A stretch of 64,000 nucleotides of DNA. Source: a virus. Below, one piece after another: positions 29,214-39,773 of the stretch (position 1 is the first letter of the stretch; the number at the start of each line of letters is the position of its first letter). The DNA lies in IMG/VR virus record IMGVR_UViG_3300021963_005223, positions 17,273 through 81,272 of that record; one strand, 5' to 3'. A program made the position numbers and the translations under genes. Below the pieces are notes generated by a model that did not search any database, was not told the DNA's origin, and saw only the letters and a program-made list of their open reading frames with translations.

Positions 29214-31781
29214 ATGCCATCTTCTTCTGCGCTACTAAAGTCGTCTTTACACAATTCAATTGCTAAAGGTCTCTATAATGAGATACAGAATCGCACAGCC
29301 AAATATTATTATTTTTTAGGTAAGACTCTGCAGTGGCCACAGGAATTATCGCCACCAACCCCAATTGATTCTCGTAAATATGATTTAGAATCACGTAATG
29401 AAATTATTACAATGAAAGAAATTCGTTCAACAGATGTAGCGTTTATTGTTGATCGAATTAACTGGCAATCTAATACCGTATATGATATGTATGATGATCA
29501 TTATTGTGATGAATTAGATGGTATTAATTTAATTTCTGGTGGTTATGGATATGCTGATCCTCCAACTGTTAATATTACAGGTGGTGGTGGAACAGGTGCT
29601 ACTGCTGTTTCATACATATCAAATGGTGTTGTAATAGCAATAGAATTAACAAACGCTGGTCGTGGATATGTAAGCACACCAACTGTTACATTAACTGGTG
29701 GTGGTGGCGAGGGATCACTTGCTACTGCTGTTCTTCCTATTTCTTTCTCTGGTAAGCAGAGAATGGAAGACTGCAATTTTTATGTTGTGACTGATGAATT
29801 CAACGTATACAAATGTTTAGATAACAATAACAACGCTGCTTCTACATACAAGCCAGTTGGTACTACTGTTGATCCAGTTACACTGCCAGATGGATATATG
29901 TGGAAATACATGTATAGTATTCCTATTGCTTTACGTAATAAGTTTCTGACAGAAGCATATATGCCAGTTGTCACTGCTATTCGCCCACAATTTTATTCTA
30001 GTGGAGCAATACAAACAGTTAAAGTAGACAAACGTGGTCAGAACTACACATATGCAAATATCTCTGTTTCTGGAGACGGATATAGAGAACTTGATCCATT
30101 GTTTATTATTGGAAGTAATGTATCCAATCAAGGTTCTGGTTATATATCAGCAACAGTAGATATTACTCCACCATTTACTTCTTCAACATGGACAGCTAGT
30201 ATTAATGTTCTACTTGGCCAAAAATATAAGTATGGTAATAATATCTATGAAGTAGTTTTACCTGGAACAACTGCAGCACCAGCACCAACACATGGTTCTG
30301 GAATAATATCAAATGGTACTGCTGCTTTAAAATATATCGGTACAGTTGCAAGAGCAACAGCAACGGTATCAGCAAATAAAGTGACTGCAATTAACCTTAT
30401 CGGCGCAGTTAGAGAAGTTGCACTTACAGATGGTGGTGTTGGTTATATAAATGCACCAGCTGTTTCTTTCTCTGGTGGAGCAGGATCTGGTGCAACTGCT
30501 TCTGTTATAATGACTGGCACTTCAGTAAGAACTGTAGTTATTTCCAATTCTGGAGATAATTATACTTCTACTCCATCAGTAACCCTTGGAACTTCTTGGA
30601 CTGCAGCAACAGCACTTACTTTACAGCAACAAGTTTATGTTGCTAATAGGCTATATACAGTAACAACTGCAGGAACAACAGGAGGTGTTGCTCCTACTCA
30701 TACAAGTGGTTCTGCTTCTAGCGGAACTGCAACACTAGCATATGCTGGTCGCCCTGCAACTGGTTCAGTTGTGTTAAGATATGGTACTGGTTACTCTAGT
30801 TTACCAACTGTTACTATTAGTTCAACAAGTGGAACTGGAGCAACTGCTTATCTTTCTGGTATAAAGTCAGAAGCAAAATTAATACCACTATTAAATAGTG
30901 GAGAATTAATTGGAGTTGAAATTGAAGATGGTGGTATTGGTTATACATACGCCAACTTAACAGTTACTGGTGATGGAACTAATGCAGAACTTTCTGCAGA
31001 TTTATCTCCAGGCGATGTAAGTACACTTCAGGCTAACACTGAGTTATTAACTGTTGATGGACGTATTATGTCTATTAAAGTTATATCAGGTGGATATGGT
31101 TATGCTGGTGCCACTATAACTATTACTGGCGATGGTACTGGCGCAGCTGCTGAAGCTATTACTGAAAATGGTAAAATTAAAAAAATCCGTATGACTAATT
31201 ATGGTCAAGGTTATCGCTGGGCACAAGTTACAATCAGTGGTTCTGGTTTTGGTGCAACTGCAAGAGCTATTATGACTGACTTTGGTGGTCACGGGAAAGA
31301 TTCTATCAATGGTTTATATGCTAGATCTTTAATGTTCTATTCAAATGTGTCTAGAGATAAAAATCAAGGATTTGACGTTAACAATGACTTCCGTCAAATT
31401 GGAATTATTAAAAACCCAAGAAAATATGGATCAACATATTCATTAGATTCTATTTTGGCATCAGCTTGTTTCGTTGTCAATGGGTCTATTAATACTAACA
31501 ATTTTGTAAAAGACCAGACCATTTACTTGTCGAATAATGGAGCTAGATTTAGAATAGTCAATTTAACTAGCAATTCTGCCTTAGTGCAAAGTTTAGACAA
31601 TGCAATACCAGTGGTTGGGTCAGTATTAACCAACGACGCATCACAAAATTTCACAGTTTCTGGATTGACTCTACCAACAGTAGATAAATATTCTGGTGAT
31701 CTGCTTTTCGTGGACAATAAACAAGCGTTTACTCCAACCGCAGACCAAACAGTAACTCTTAGAACTGTTATAAAATTCTAA
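29214..31781 (+). CDS. 8: gp8-like baseplate wedge protein expanded with Gly-rich modules
   Basis: 855 aa against 334 in T4 gp8. The start [36 protein letters not shown] and [25 protein letters not shown]...[10 protein letters not shown] match gp8-like wedge proteins of marine phages. Between and after these are at least seven repeats of a G-x-GY-x-x-x-P-x-V-x-(I/L)-x-GGGG-x-GA motif (for example [19 protein letters not shown] near residue 104, [19 protein letters not shown] near residue 405, [17 protein letters not shown] near 624). The same module occurs in gp14 and gp18 here. gp8 bridges wedge parts; the added modules probably project from the baseplate. Confidence 0.8.
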   Translation: MPSSSALLKSSLHNSIAKGLYNEIQNRTAKYYYFLGKTLQWPQELSPPTPIDSRKYDLESRNEIITMKEIRSTDVAFIVDRINWQSNTVYDMYDDHYCDELDGINLISGGYGYADPPTVNITGGGGTGATAVSYISNGVVIAIELTNAGRGYVSTPTVTLTGGGGEGSLATAVLPISFSGKQRMEDCNFYVVTDEFNVYKCLDNNNNAASTYKPVGTTVDPVTLPDGYMWKYMYSIPIALRNKFLTEAYMPVVTAIRPQFYSSGAIQTVKVDKRGQNYTYANISVSGDGYRELDPLFIIGSNVSNQGSGYISATVDITPPFTSSTWTASINVLLGQKYKYGNNIYEVVLPGTTAAPAPTHGSGIISNGTAALKYIGTVARATATVSANKVTAINLIGAVREVALTDGGVGYINAPAVSFSGGAGSGATASVIMTGTSVRTVVISNSGDNYTSTPSVTLGTSWTAATALTLQQQVYVANRLYTVTTAGTTGGVAPTHTSGSASSGTATLAYAGRPATGSVVLRYGTGYSSLPTVTISSTSGTGATAYLSGIKSEAKLIPLLNSGELIGVEIEDGGIGYTYANLTVTGDGTNAELSADLSPGDVSTLQANTELLTVDGRIMSIKVISGGYGYAGATITITGDGTGAAAEAITENGKIKKIRMTNYGQGYRWAQVTISGSGFGATARAIMTDFGGHGKDSINGLYARSLMFYSNVSRDKNQGFDVNNDFRQIGIIKNPRKYGSTYSLDSILASACFVVNGSINTNNFVKDQTIYLSNNGARFRIVNLTSNSALVQSLDNAIPVVGSVLTNDASQNFTVSGLTLPTVDKYSGDLLFVDNKQAFTPTADQTVTLRTVIKF

Positions 31782-31809
31782 CAATAGTAATTAACTAGAA
31801 GAGTAAAAG

Positions 31810-34800
31810 ATGATCGATTTCAATACCGAACCATATAATGACGATTACGACGAGAACAGTAAATTCTATAGAATTTTGTTCCGTCCAAGTTTCGCTCTAC
31901 AGGCTCGTGAATTAACACAATTACAATCTATCCTTCAGAAACAAATCCAGCGTCATGGAGATAATATCTTCAAACAAGGTTCAATGGTTCTGCCTGGACA
32001 AATATCGATTGATACTAATGCACAATATGTTAAATTGCAGCCATTATATAATGGCGTAGCTGTAGAAACATTTTTATCTAATCTTAAAGATAAAGTTATT
32101 GTTGGTTCAAATAGCAGCCTGACAGCAGAAGTTATCAAAGTTCAAAGTGCTGAGCAAACTGAGCCATCAACAATTTATGTTCGTTATAAAAATTCTGGAA
32201 GCAACAATACAACTAAAGTATTTGCTGCAGGAGAAGTAATTACAACAGAAGATACTCAATATTCTTTCCAAGCTATAGCAGATACCCCAACTGGAATGGG
32301 TTCAATTGTTTCCATTGAACGTGGTGTTTATTACGTTAATGGTTTCTTTGTTCTAGTTGGCGCACATTCTATTATTCTTGACAAATATAGCAACACACCA
32401 TCATATCGTGTTGGATTGAATGTAGAAGAAAAAATTGTTACTCCTGAAGAAGATGCAACTTTATTGGATAATGCCCAAAATAGTTTCAACTATGCTGCTC
32501 CAGGTTCTCATCGTTATTATATCGATTTAACTCTAAAGAAAGTTTCTTTAGAGTCAGCTTCTGACGCCAACTTTATTGAATTGCTACGTGTTGAAAATGG
32601 TGTCAATAAAAAGATTACTACTAAGACAGAATATTCTGTTTTAGAACAAACACTGGCTCGTCGCACTTATGATGAGTCTGGTGATTATACTGTAAGAAAC
32701 TTCAATATTGATATTCGTGAACATCGCACAAATAATCGTGGCGCATGGATACAAAATACTGCATTCTTAATCGGCGACGTTGTCACTAATGCTGGTAAAA
32801 CATATGTAGCTAAAAATAGTGGAACTTCTGTTACAACTGCTCCAGTACATACTACTGGTACCGCATATGATGGTCCAGGATCTACTGGTATTCAATGGGA
32901 ATATACAACAACACCAGTTTACAATCGTGGCATCTACAAAAATGGTGATGAGTCTAAACTTGCTATCGGTTTAGAGCCAGGAAAAGCATATGTTCGTGGA
33001 TATGAGATTGAAAAGATCGCCACAGAATATGTTGCTATTAACAAATCTCGTGAATATTCTCAGGCAGATAATGCTTTTATTTCTGCAGAAATAGGTAATT
33101 ATGTTGTAGTCAACAATCTATGTAAGATTCCTCCAATCGGAACTAATGCTGTAGTTAATCTGAGAGATCAATTAACTGCAACACGTGGAACTGAAGCAGG
33201 ATCTATCATTGGTACTGCACGTGTTCGTGGTATAGAATGGGACAATGGATCAATTGGATCTACTACAGCATCATATAAGTTATTTTTGTATGATATCAAT
33301 ATGGCCAGTGGTAAACAGTTCTCTAGAAACGTTAAATCGTTTGGATTGACTTCAACAGGATTTACTGCTGATGTTAACCCAATCACTACACCATTAATTG
33401 GTTCTGTTACTGCTGCTGGAACAACTGTTACTGGTAATGGAACTTCTTTTTTAACAGATTTAATTGTTGGTGACTATATTTACGTTAACAACGCATCATA
33501 TAGAATTACTGCAATCGCTTCTCAAGTTTCATTAACAATATCTGCTTCTCTAACTGCAACAAACGCAGCATATAGTTTAGTCAAAACTAACGTGTTAGCA
33601 ACTAATCTAGAGAAGTCTTTATTCAGTTTACCATATAGCACAGTTCGTTCTTTAAGAAGTGCATTATCAACGAATGATACTTCTTACACAGTTTCAGCAT
33701 TATACAGCGAAACTGTAGCTTCAGGTAATATTAACTTGAATGCTGCAGCAGGAACTTTTGCTTCTGGTTCTGTCACTGGAAACTTTATTGTGACTAGAAA
33801 TGATAATGGTGATATTATTCCTATTAACAGTGTAACAGTAACAGGAAGTTCTGCCACTATTAACGTTGGCACATTATATAATGGTGTTACTTGTACTATT
33901 GTTGGAACATTAAACAAAACTGGTTCTAGTTCTACAGAGAAAACTAAAACACACGTTACTGGTGCGACTAAAACATTTACAACTTTAACAACAGTTTCTC
34001 CAACAACATTATCTTTAGGTAAAGCTGACTGCTGGAAGATTAACAGCGTTAAAATGGATTCTGGTTCTTTTGCATCCCCAACAGGTTCTTATACTATCGA
34101 TATTTCTGATCGTTATGAATTTGATAATGGTCAAAGATCAACCCATTATGATCTTGGTAGAATTGTATTAAAAGATACATACGCTCCACCATCTGCACCT
34201 ATACAAGTAACTTTTGAATATTTTACTCATTCAGTTGGAGATTATTGCAGCGTTAATTCATATCCTGCAACTATTTCATATTCAGAAATTCCAGCAGAAT
34301 TAAGAGATGGTTTAGACTTCCGTCCAAGAATTGATGACGATGGCATTAACTTCAGCACGGTAACTCAATTACCAAGACGTGGTTCTAACATAACTACAGA
34401 CTTTACTTATTATTTGTCCAGAAAAGAAAAAATTGCTGTTGACATAAATGGTAATTTCTTTAATATTTCTGGAACATCATCTATTAATCCAGGTGATGCT
34501 GAAGATTCTTCAACAGGAATGATTCTTTACAAACTAACTCTTTCTCCTTATACTTTTGATACTACAAGCAACAATATTAAAATTGAATCTGTTGATAATA
34601 GACGTTATACAATGCGCGACATCGGTAAATTAGAAAAGCGTATTGATAACTTAGAATATTACACTTCACTTTCGTTACTAGAACAACAAACTGAGTCTTT
34701 AAAAATAACAGACTCTACTGGTCTAGACAGAATGAAGAATGGATTTATAGTTGATAACTTTACAGGTCACGGTATCGGCGCAGCTGATTCTGTAGACTAT

Positions 34801-37800
34801 CGTTGTTCAGTTGATATGAACAAAGGTGAGCTACGCCCATTCTATACAATGAAAAACGTCAATTTAATTGAAAAGGCATCTACTAATGCTGCTCGTTCAG
34901 CAGCAAAATATTCACAATATGGAGATGTTATAACTCTTCCAATCTTAGAGAATGTTCCGTTAATTAAACAACAGTTTGCTTCTCGTTTAGAAAACATCAA
35001 TCCATTTGCAGTATTCACTTTCCTTGGTGATGTTAAACTAAATCCTCAAACTGATGACTGGTTTGAAACTGAACGTCGTCCAGATATTATCAATAATATA
35101 GAAGGTAATTTTACAACAATCAATACTCTTGCTGAAAAAGCTGGAGCATTGGGTACTGTTTGGAATGCTTGGCAAACTCAATGGACTGGTCAACAAGTTA
35201 GTGGAACATTTGGTTTTGCAAACGCAAATTCTGGTTCAGTTAATTTCGGTGGAGTATTTGGAACTGTTAGCGCAAACTTTGGTAGCAGAGGTGGTGGTGC
35301 ACGTCGTTGGGTTACGGCAGAACTAACAGCCACTCAAGTTGGTCAAACACGATCAGGTATCAAAACTGATATTGTAGCAAAAATTGATAAACAAATTGTT
35401 GCCGATCGTGTATTATCAACAGCTGTTATTCCATATATTCGTTCTAGAAATGTTTTAGTTCAAGTTCGTGGTTTAAAACCATTAACACGTTTCTACCCAT
35501 ATTTTGATGATGTAGATATGTCTGCGTATTGCACGCCAGCATCCAAAATTACTTATACATCAACTAGCGGAACATTTGATGCTACAACAAACGTAGGTGG
35601 TATCGCTACTGAAGAAGCACGACGCATTAATGGCGATTCTCAAGTTTGTTTGAATCGTGGTGATTATATTAGAGGTGTTACAAGTAATGCTACTGCTGTT
35701 GTAATTGGAACTGAAACGGATTATGACACTAATACTAAATCTTTATTTGTTGTAAACATAAAGGGAACATTCCAGAATAATGAACAAATTACTGGTTCTG
35801 TTTCTAATGCAGTTGGAGTTATTAACTCCATCACTGTAAATGCAACAGGTGGAAATCTTGTAACTAATAAGAGTGGCGATGTTAATCTACTATTCTTTAT
35901 TCCAAATACAGACTCAGTTCGTTTCCGCACTGGCTCACGTGAGTTTAAACTTGTAGATAGCTCTACTGCAAATGGCGCATTTACTTCTCGTGGTCGTGCT
36001 CAATATAGAGCAGAGGGTATCGTTGAAACTAAACAAGCAACTGTAAATGCAGTACGTAATGCTGAGTTGGTTCAGAACGTAGTCGAAGATAGCAGAACTA
36101 TTATTGAGACATCTTCACGTGTTCTATCAGACACAGGTTGGTATGACCCTCTTGCACAAACATTCTTGATCGACAACAAAGGTGGTGCATTTTTAACTAA
36201 GGTCGACATTTTCTTTGCAAGTAAAGATACTGCTATTCCTGTCACTTTGGAAATTCGTGAAGTTATAAACGGATATCCAGGTAAGCGTGTTTTACCATTC
36301 TCACGTGTAACTCTACGTCCAGAGCAAGTAAACATTTCAACTAACACAGTTGATTTAGATGGAGTAGCAACTCCTACATTTGATACTCCAACATCGTTTG
36401 TGTTTCAATCTCCTGTTTATGTTCAGGATGCATCTGAATATTGTATCGTTTTAATTTCAGATTCTAACAAATATAAATGTTGGATTTCTCAGTTGGGTGA
36501 TACTGTCCCAGGAACAAGCAGAACTATTTCTGAACAACCATATCTTGGATCGCTATTTAAATCTCAGAATGCTTCAACATGGACAGCAGATCAAACTCAA
36601 GATTTAATGTTTACAATATACAAAGCTAAATTTGATATATCTGGAGTTGGAACAGTTCAGTTTGTTAATGATGTTCTTCCTTATACCACATTAGATACAG
36701 ATCCATTCCAAATGACTGCTGGATCTAATATTATTCGTGTATGGCAAAATAATCATGGTTTAACAGATGGTTCTAAAGTAACTATCTCTGGTGTTTCTGG
36801 AACATTAAATGGTATACCTGCTGCAGAATTAAATGGAACATGGTTTATAAGTAATATTGACGTTGATTCTTATACAATTACTACAACAACCACAGCAACT
36901 AAGACTGGCTATTATGGTGGAACTACAGTAAGAGCTACTGGACAGGTTCAATATGATTCAGTTATGCCAGTTGCTCAAGTTCAAAATTTCTCAGAAACTT
37001 CTACAACATATTCATTGAAAACTACATCTGGAAGATCAGTTGATGGTTCTGAAACTCCATATGTTCAGGATATTTCTTTCGGTGCTTGTTTAGTTAATGA
37101 GAATAACTATTTTTATAGCCCACGTTTAGTTTCTTCTGAAATAAACGAAAATACATTTACTGGTGGCAATAAATCAGTGACTTTTGCTATAAACTTATCT
37201 TCAACTAATAATTCTTTATCGCCAGTTTTAGATACACAGCGTATGAGTTTGATTGCTATTTCCAATAGAATTAACTCTCCTTCTCATACCAATACCAATG
37301 TAACTCCAACTGACTATACTCAGTTATTTACTGGCGCAACGGGAGCATTTAGCTTCTCTGGCTCTACAATAACTTCCACTGTTTCTGCAGTTAGAAATTT
37401 AATGCAGACTATCGGTATTGGTCAATTTATTAGAGTAGAGGGAACTACAACTGCTGGAAACGCTGGAACTTATCTTGTAACTGATGTCATCGACAATGGA
37501 AGTAATTGCACGATTACTGTTTCTGGAGTAACATTTACTTCTGAAAATGCGGTTACTGGAACTATAGTTTCTACAGTTAACCTGTTTACAGACGAGATTG
37601 CTCCAGTAGGATCTTCAACGATTTCCAAGTATGTTTCCAAGACTATTAAATTGGCTCTTCCATCTACATTCATGAAGATCAGGTATTCAGCCAATATTCC
37701 AAACCAGTCTGACGTTTTAGTTTATTATAAGACTATTTTGGGGTCTTCGGGTAATATAGATAAGACTAAATATACTTTAGCAACCCCTATTTCAACACCA

Positions 37801-37959
37801 ACTAAAGTTGAAAATGGAAATGAAAGATTCTATGATGTGGACTACTCTTTAAATAATTTGAATCCATTCGATACTGTTCAGGTCAAGTTAGTTATGAAGT
37901 CTACTAATACATCTGCAGTTCCAAGAATTAAAGATTTAAGAATTATTGCATGCGCATAA
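31810..37959 (+). CDS. Giant DUF4815-type virion protein, 2049 aa
   Basis: The N-terminus FNTEPYNDDYDENSKFYRILFRPSFALQARELTQLQSILQKQIQRHGDNIFKQGSMVLPG is the DUF4815 pattern of large structural proteins in marine T4-like phages. The protein continues with Ig-like beta segments (about residues 520-720), a central part with PLAQTFLIDNKGGAFLTKVDIFFASKD (near 1447) and a C-terminal beta-rich region ending RIKDLRIIACA. It is probably a baseplate-fibre connector in the position of gp9-gp10. Largest gene in the window. GAAGAGTAAAAG precedes the ATG. Confidence 0.8.
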   Translation: MIDFNTEPYNDDYDENSKFYRILFRPSFALQARELTQLQSILQKQIQRHGDNIFKQGSMVLPGQISIDTNAQYVKLQPLYNGVAVETFLSNLKDKVIVGSNSSLTAEVIKVQSAEQTEPSTIYVRYKNSGSNNTTKVFAAGEVITTEDTQYSFQAIADTPTGMGSIVSIERGVYYVNGFFVLVGAHSIILDKYSNTPSYRVGLNVEEKIVTPEEDATLLDNAQNSFNYAAPGSHRYYIDLTLKKVSLESASDANFIELLRVENGVNKKITTKTEYSVLEQTLARRTYDESGDYTVRNFNIDIREHRTNNRGAWIQNTAFLIGDVVTNAGKTYVAKNSGTSVTTAPVHTTGTAYDGPGSTGIQWEYTTTPVYNRGIYKNGDESKLAIGLEPGKAYVRGYEIEKIATEYVAINKSREYSQADNAFISAEIGNYVVVNNLCKIPPIGTNAVVNLRDQLTATRGTEAGSIIGTARVRGIEWDNGSIGSTTASYKLFLYDINMASGKQFSRNVKSFGLTSTGFTADVNPITTPLIGSVTAAGTTVTGNGTSFLTDLIVGDYIYVNNASYRITAIASQVSLTISASLTATNAAYSLVKTNVLATNLEKSLFSLPYSTVRSLRSALSTNDTSYTVSALYSETVASGNINLNAAAGTFASGSVTGNFIVTRNDNGDIIPINSVTVTGSSATINVGTLYNGVTCTIVGTLNKTGSSSTEKTKTHVTGATKTFTTLTTVSPTTLSLGKADCWKINSVKMDSGSFASPTGSYTIDISDRYEFDNGQRSTHYDLGRIVLKDTYAPPSAPIQVTFEYFTHSVGDYCSVNSYPATISYSEIPAELRDGLDFRPRIDDDGINFSTVTQLPRRGSNITTDFTYYLSRKEKIAVDINGNFFNISGTSSINPGDAEDSSTGMILYKLTLSPYTFDTTSNNIKIESVDNRRYTMRDIGKLEKRIDNLEYYTSLSLLEQQTESLKITDSTGLDRMKNGFIVDNFTGHGIGAADSVDYRCSVDMNKGELRPFYTMKNVNLIEKASTNAARSAAKYSQYGDVITLPILENVPLIKQQFASRLENINPFAVFTFLGDVKLNPQTDDWFETERRPDIINNIEGNFTTINTLAEKAGALGTVWNAWQTQWTGQQVSGTFGFANANSGSVNFGGVFGTVSANFGSRGGGARRWVTAELTATQVGQTRSGIKTDIVAKIDKQIVADRVLSTAVIPYIRSRNVLVQVRGLKPLTRFYPYFDDVDMSAYCTPASKITYTSTSGTFDATTNVGGIATEEARRINGDSQVCLNRGDYIRGVTSNATAVVIGTETDYDTNTKSLFVVNIKGTFQNNEQITGSVSNAVGVINSITVNATGGNLVTNKSGDVNLLFFIPNTDSVRFRTGSREFKLVDSSTANGAFTSRGRAQYRAEGIVETKQATVNAVRNAELVQNVVEDSRTIIETSSRVLSDTGWYDPLAQTFLIDNKGGAFLTKVDIFFASKDTAIPVTLEIREVINGYPGKRVLPFSRVTLRPEQVNISTNTVDLDGVATPTFDTPTSFVFQSPVYVQDASEYCIVLISDSNKYKCWISQLGDTVPGTSRTISEQPYLGSLFKSQNASTWTADQTQDLMFTIYKAKFDISGVGTVQFVNDVLPYTTLDTDPFQMTAGSNIIRVWQNNHGLTDGSKVTISGVSGTLNGIPAAELNGTWFISNIDVDSYTITTTTTATKTGYYGGTTVRATGQVQYDSVMPVAQVQNFSETSTTYSLKTTSGRSVDGSETPYVQDISFGACLVNENNYFYSPRLVSSEINENTFTGGNKSVTFAINLSSTNNSLSPVLDTQRMSLIAISNRINSPSHTNTNVTPTDYTQLFTGATGAFSFSGSTITSTVSAVRNLMQTIGIGQFIRVEGTTTAGNAGTYLVTDVIDNGSNCTITVSGVTFTSENAVTGTIVSTVNLFTDEIAPVGSSTISKYVSKTIKLALPSTFMKIRYSANIPNQSDVLVYYKTILGSSGNIDKTKYTLATPISTPTKVENGNERFYDVDYSLNNLNPFDTVQVKLVMKSTNTSAVPRIKDLRIIACA

Positions 37960-37960
37960 A

Positions 37961-38188
37961 ATGGAACAATATCTAAAGGTATCTGGTCACGACAATCTAG
38001 TCAGAGACATGTCTTCCAAGGCAGTCATAAATACTAGTATGTCCGAATATGAAGAATATATGGCACTTCGTAAAGCAAAAGAACAAGAACAACAACTTAT
38101 TGCAAACCAGACTGAAGAAATAAATAATCTAAAGTCAGATATATCTGAGATTAAGCAGATGTTACAAATGCTTATTAAAGATCGCTGA
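37961..38188 (+). CDS. Coiled-coil virion-region protein, 75 aa
   Basis: ATG 37961 just after the giant gene's stop is chosen instead of ATG 37946 inside it, because the conserved part begins MEQYLKVSGHDNLVRDMSSKAVINTSMSEYEEYMALRKAK. The second half is a long coiled coil (EEINNLKSDISEIKQMLQMLIKDR). Small proteins of this sort are conserved next to fibre genes in marine T4-like phages. Function unknown; possibly a scaffold or structural peptide. Confidence 0.75.
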   Translation: MEQYLKVSGHDNLVRDMSSKAVINTSMSEYEEYMALRKAKEQEQQLIANQTEEINNLKSDISEIKQMLQMLIKDR

Positions 38189-38204
38189 AAAATAAGGGAA
38201 AATA

Positions 38205-39377
38205 ATGGCGACACTCGTTTTAAGACAAACTAAGGGACTACCCCTTACCAACGCTGAAGTTGATGGGAACTTTACCAACTTAAATGATGAGTTGGCGACC
38301 AAACTTCCTTCCACCTCATACACTGCAGCTGACGTTTTAACAAAAATTAAGACTGTAGATGGAACAGGTTCTGGTTTAGACGCAGACCTTTTAGATGGTC
38401 TAAGCACTAGTTCAACCTTACCAGGAATTGTGGATAAAAGTTCTGTTGTGACTCGAGACACATCTGGTAATACTGCCCTAAACCAATTATCGCTTACTGG
38501 TGCATTATCTGGTACAACTGCTACATTTAGTGGTGGTGTTTCAGTTGGCTCAATCACTATAGCAGGTGGATCCATTCCAGTTTCTGCTGGTGGTACAGGA
38601 GCTACAACTGCTCAGAATGCAAGAATAAATTTAGGTTTGGTTTTAGATACAGACGTTCAAGCGTATAATTCAAATTTACAAGCATTATCTGCTGCTTCAC
38701 CAGCAGCAGATAGATTACCATATTATACTGGTGCTTCCACTGCAGCTTTAGCAACTTTCACTTCTTTCGGAAGAACTTTAGTTGCTTCTACTGACGTTTT
38801 TGCTGCAAGAACTAATCTTGGTTTAGTTTTGGGTACTGACGTACAACCTTTCTCAGCTGAACTTTCTTCTGTAGCTGGTTTGTCGACTACTGGTATAATT
38901 ATCAGAACTGGTGCTGGAACCAAAGCAACAAGAACTATTACAGGAACAGCTGGAGAAGTTGTTGTAAGTAATGGTGATGGTGTAGCTGGAAACCCAACAT
39001 TAAGTCTTGGTACAGGTATTGCAAAATTATCTGCAAATAACACCTTCGCTGGAACTAACACTTTCCAAGTAATTTATGCAACTGAAGTTAATACAACCTC
39101 AGACGAAAGACTGAAAGAGAACATCCAAACGCTAAATAATGCTGTGGATATTGTTAATAGTTTGCGTGGCGTAGCCTATATTAAGGGTGGCAAAGCAGAA
39201 CTTGGTTTGATAGCTCAAGAAGTTGAACAGGTTATCCCTCAAGTTGTTGGGACAGATATGTCTGGTTATAAAACCATCGCCTATGGAAATATGGTTAGTA
39301 TATTGGTCGAAGCTATCAAAGAACAACAAAAAACAATTAGAGAATTAACTACTCGTTTAGAGAAACTGGAGAAATAA
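38205..39377 (+). CDS. Tail fibre with S74 intramolecular chaperone
   Basis: 390 aa. N-terminus TLVLRQTKGLPLTNAEVDGNFTNLNDE is the fibre attachment pattern of marine phages; the middle is Gly/Thr-rich beta repeats (VSAGGTGATTAQNARINLGL). The C-terminus [29 protein letters not shown]...LGLIAQEVEQVIPQVV is the peptidase S74 chaperone domain, which trims itself off after trimerisation (Ser of SDERLKEN). It is a short fibre; the receptor is unknown. Followed two bases later by the Cys-rich gene. Confidence 0.9.
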   Translation: MATLVLRQTKGLPLTNAEVDGNFTNLNDELATKLPSTSYTAADVLTKIKTVDGTGSGLDADLLDGLSTSSTLPGIVDKSSVVTRDTSGNTALNQLSLTGALSGTTATFSGGVSVGSITIAGGSIPVSAGGTGATTAQNARINLGLVLDTDVQAYNSNLQALSAASPAADRLPYYTGASTAALATFTSFGRTLVASTDVFAARTNLGLVLGTDVQPFSAELSSVAGLSTTGIIIRTGAGTKATRTITGTAGEVVVSNGDGVAGNPTLSLGTGIAKLSANNTFAGTNTFQVIYATEVNTTSDERLKENIQTLNNAVDIVNSLRGVAYIKGGKAELGLIAQEVEQVIPQVVGTDMSGYKTIAYGNMVSILVEAIKEQQKTIRELTTRLEKLEK

Positions 39378-39378
39378 T

Positions 39379-39759
39379 ATGGCAATTCATGCAGCAACTG
39401 GATTTAAAAGATCTGATGGAACAGATGTAGTAAACCTGTTCTGGAACTACTATGATGCAGGTAACAGAAACTATACTGAAGGTAATGGTAACTGCGGATG
39501 GAACTGTGCATGTAATAACTGTAATTCCAACTGTAACTGTAACTGCGGTAACTGCGACGCTGGAGATATTTCTATTAACGTAGCTACTACCGATAGACGT
39601 ATTAACATGTTCCGCAACACTGCTTATGCAGACGGTATCCGTCACGACAATCAAGATAACACTTTAGGTGGTTTCCAATGGTTCCGCACAAACTGTAACT
39701 GTAACTGTGCATGTAACTGTAATTGCGCTTGCGACTGTGCTTGTGCTTGTGCATGTTAA
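39379..39759 (+). CDS. Cysteine-alternating protein, 126 aa (possible radical-SAM substrate)
   Basis: The product has no signal peptide. Residues 1-36 are an ordinary leader-like part (AIHAATGFKRSDGTDVVNLF). Two cysteine blocks follow: residues 39-59 with Cys at 39, 43, 45, 48, 52, 54, 56 and 59, and residues 106-126 with Cys at every second position (106, 108, ... 126), mostly alternating with Asn then Ala, ending in Cys126. Nineteen of 126 residues are Cys. The DNA is a near-microsatellite of AACTGT. It is followed by an unknown gene and a radical-SAM/SPASM enzyme. The alternating pattern could be a thioether-linked RiPP-type core, a metal-binding array or a disulphide-linked beta-helix on the virion. 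I know of no assigned family. Confidence 0.8.
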   Translation: MAIHAATGFKRSDGTDVVNLFWNYYDAGNRNYTEGNGNCGWNCACNNCNSNCNCNCGNCDAGDISINVATTDRRINMFRNTAYADGIRHDNQDNTLGGFQWFRTNCNCNCACNCNCACDCACACAC

Positions 39760-39773
39760 TGGAGACAGAATAA

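Noticed and set aside
39379-39759. CRISPR-like or tandem repeat array at the Cys-rich gene
   Set aside because: The hexamer-like repeats are coding, in one open frame with a start and stop; there are no unique spacers.
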